Shown here: positions 22,366 through 24,021 of the stretch, piece after piece
Layout: every line of letters begins with the position of its first letter
Numbering within the stretch: position 1 is the stretch's first letter
Source of the DNA: JAYUKV01 sp043764135
Lineage (GTDB): Bacteria; Patescibacteriota; JACMRA01
Assembly: GCA_043764135.1 (NCBI GenBank)
Contig: JAYUKV010000152.1
Span: 1-24,021, forward strand
Length of the DNA stretch: 24,021 bases
Reading direction: 5' to 3'
Program-made: the position numbers and the translations under genes
Notes under the pieces: generated by a model
Seen by the model: only the letters and a program-made list of their open reading frames with translations
Databases searched by the model: none
Told to the model about the DNA's origin: nothing

Positions 22366-23008
22366 ATTTAAAGTACTTAACTATTTTAAAATAATAAAAA
22401 GTGTTTTATATTTAAATCCAGCTCTTTTATTTGTAGGTTTATCAATAATAGGTATTTTTGTTTATATTAACTTTACTTTGATTGGTCTTGAAAATGCATA
22501 TCTTGAATATATTACTAGAAACTTTAACAATTACTTATTAACTGGGTTGATATTATTTTACACAATATTTAATTTTAATCAGTCATCGAATAGCCATTTT
22601 ATGCCTATAGAAAGGAAATTGAAGAGTCGATTGTATAATCTATTTGTCGTAAACGGTGTTGGATTTTTAATTAATTTATTTACTTTTGGAGTTGTAATGT
22701 TTTATCTTCGTTTAAGTTTATTACAAGGAGTTTTGTATATGTTATTGATATTAAACTTAAATATTTTTTCATATTATATAATAAATACAAAAGTTACATA
22801 TTTTATAGTACCATTCAATAAAATAACTAATTATTTTATTGCAATAGGCCTTTGTTTGTTAGTTTTTAGATTTAATTTAATAAATTTACTGCTTTTTGAA
22901 ATTAGTGATTTTAATAAACAAGTATGTATAATTATTTTTACTTTAATCAATATATCATTTTTATATTTTTATTCAAATGATAATCAATCTAATATAGAAA
23001 AATCTTAA
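22343..23008 (+). CDS. ABC permease, N-terminal part
   Basis: 221 residues with about six hydrophobic segments, starting within the end of the ATPase gene (ATG 22343), which is usual for coupled ABC pairs. It ends at TAA 23006-23008. The codons after that stop continue in the same frame for a further 186 codons, with hydrophobic segments and no ATG, GTG or TTG until 23132. This part and 23009-23566 therefore look like one permease of about 407 codons cut by one stop. Sequence similarity to a named permease family is too weak to see. Confidence 0.65.
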   Translation: MTLLNFFKFKVLNYFKIIKSVLYLNPALLFVGLSIIGIFVYINFTLIGLENAYLEYITRNFNNYLLTGLILFYTIFNFNQSSNSHFMPIERKLKSRLYNLFVVNGVGFLINLFTFGVVMFYLRLSLLQGVLYMLLILNLNIFSYYIINTKVTYFIVPFNKITNYFIAIGLCLLVFRFNLINLLLFEISDFNKQVCIIIFTLINISFLYFYSNDNQSNIEKS

Positions 23009-23566
23009 ATTAGTTTTGATAGTTTTCTTAATCTTTTTGTTGCAATACTTAGTAATGTAAATTTTATCATTTTAATAATTGGAATAATAGCTACCTATTC
23101 ATATGATATATGGTTAGGGGAATATAAAACTATGCTTAATATTGTGGTTTGTATTTCATTATCAAGTCTTATAGGTTCAACTTTTTTTAGAATTAATGAA
23201 ATTAAATCCAATTTACTTTTAACTTTATTGTATAAAAAACTGATAAGAAAAATATACATTAGTATGGTTTTTATATCAATTTTAATATTAGCGATTATGG
23301 AAAATTTAGGTATGGTTAAAGTTATTCAAAATACACAAGTATATATATTTTTTATATTTTTAAATGCTATAAATAATTACTATTACAAAACTACATTAAA
23401 TGACAATTTAAAAATATTAACTATAGGTGCTGTTACACTTATTCAAACATATGGTTTGTATTTAACAACATCAAAAATTGAATATTTTAATCAAAATATT
23501 AGTTTTATGTTTTTAAATATTACTTTGGTTCTTTTAACAGTTATTTTTATTGGAAAGTATAAATAA
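23009..23566 (+). pseudogene. ABC permease, C-terminal part, after an in-frame TAA
   Basis: The frame directly after the TAA reads ISFDSFLNLFVAILSNVNF and further hydrophobic segments, with four to five membrane helices to 23566. The first usable start is ATG 23132, which would drop about 41 coding-looking residues including a helix. Either the gene was broken by a point mutation to TAA, or the stop is read through, or translation starts at a rare codon. A sequencing or assembly error is also possible. Confidence 0.55.
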
Positions 23567-23567
23567 T

Positions 23568-23912
23568 ATGATCATTATCTTTTTGGCCATCTTAGCTTAT
23601 GTGATACATGAAATAGGTCACATGATATTTTACTATTTATTTTCGTTTTTAAGTCATGTTAAAATTGAATATAAATTTACAGTTTCCAAAACTGGTTTGT
23701 TGTTTACTTTTAAAACAGATTCAAAAGTACATATTTTTTTAACAAGTATAGGAGGTGTCATTTGTAATTGTATAGGTATTATGATGTCTTCTTTAATCCT
23801 TGACTCTATTAACTCGATTTTATTTTCAATTTTCAATCTTTTAATAATTTTAAATTCTTTTACCAATCAATCAGAAGATTTAAGGTCAATCCTAAAACTT
23901 TTTAATAAATAA
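23568..23912 (+). CDS. Small M50-like membrane metalloprotease
   Basis: 114 residues from ATG 23568, one base after the previous stop. The first helix carries HEIGH (residues 14-18), an HExxH zinc motif inside a membrane segment as in site-2-type M50 proteases. A second hydrophobic block has TSIGGVICNCIGI, and a third (about 84-100) is followed by NQSEDLRSIL, where M50 enzymes have their third zinc ligand Asp. It is much shorter than a full M50 protease, so it may be a minimal form. Small M50 proteins occur in peptide export and maturation clusters. As the last gene of the cassette it could cut the peptide or its leader. Confidence 0.65.
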   Translation: MIIIFLAILAYVIHEIGHMIFYYLFSFLSHVKIEYKFTVSKTGLLFTFKTDSKVHIFLTSIGGVICNCIGIMMSSLILDSINSILFSIFNLLIILNSFTNQSEDLRSILKLFNK

Positions 23913-23919
23913 TGGTATT

Positions 23920-24021
23920 CTAATTATATAACTCACCTTTCGCAACCAACTTTACAACAAACCAAAACCTCCCAATAATAGTTCATGATTTTGGATAAAC
24001 CAACTTTAGATCTCTACTCTG
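23920..24021 (-). CDS. Possible 3' end of a minus-strand gene, with an in-frame TGA
   Basis: Reading in from the window edge, 33 codons end at TAG (23920-23922) and contain one TGA (23983-23985). With TGA as Gly the product would be QSRDLKLVYPKS-G-TIIGRFWF and on to KGELYN. It lies eight bases from the end of the convergent cassette. The evidence is only an open frame with protein-like composition, so it is weak. Confidence 0.25.

Overview
This window looks like a fragment of a small, AT-rich Candidate Phyla Radiation (Patescibacteria) genome. Indications are an RsmH/TrmB/Mur-ligase operon whose Mur ligase lacks the usual N-terminal domain, short intergenic gaps, many leaderless or near-leaderless promoters, and many lineage-restricted proteins. 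Of about thirty gene ends examined, nearly all are TAA or TAG and at most one is TGA. One gene (4542-5510, minus) is a single frame crossed by an in-frame TGA. This fits a lineage that reads UGA as glycine (Gracilibacteria/Absconditabacteria, genetic code 25). UGA is rare here, however, and two other frames are crossed by TAG or TAA, so the assignment is probable rather than proven.

Layout. 1-370: the end of one frame and a small unrecognised gene, closed by a bidirectional terminator. 395-1495 (minus): a secreted protein with two peptidoglycan-binding repeats, divergent from two unrecognised plus-strand genes (1563-3090). 3245-4516: a multi-pass GT87/DUF2029-like glycosyltransferase, convergent with the UGA-containing gene. 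5704-9241: an operon of a conserved small protein, a MurE-like ligase, RsmH and TrmB. 9232-9522: a start-less gene remnant. 9677-11651: a small membrane protein, a 59-aa leaderless ORF inside a region rich in inverted repeats, and an MFS transporter. 11825-15827: a membrane-anchored surface protein followed by two tandem DUF4419 paralogues, separated by a run of perfect hairpins. 15881-17657 (minus): a holin-4-like membrane protein, a ZIP metal transporter and a DUF2461 protein. 17755-17844: tRNA-Ser(GGA). 17983-20961 (minus): an unrecognised gene, ftsZ and a TspO-like membrane protein.

21104-23912 is the most system-like part. It holds a 91-aa membrane protein and, overlapping it, a 62-aa peptide with a hydrophobic core and two cysteines. 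Two hairpins follow, then an ABC ATPase, a permease frame interrupted by a TAA codon, and a 114-aa membrane protein with an HEIGH zinc-protease motif. I read it as a candidate cassette for maturing and exporting a small membrane-active peptide. The architecture supports this, but I recognise no family for the peptide.

The core genes act in envelope synthesis and division (Mur ligase, FtsZ, PG-binding protein, glycosyltransferase) and in rRNA/tRNA modification. The rest encodes transport, surface proteins and unknown functions.
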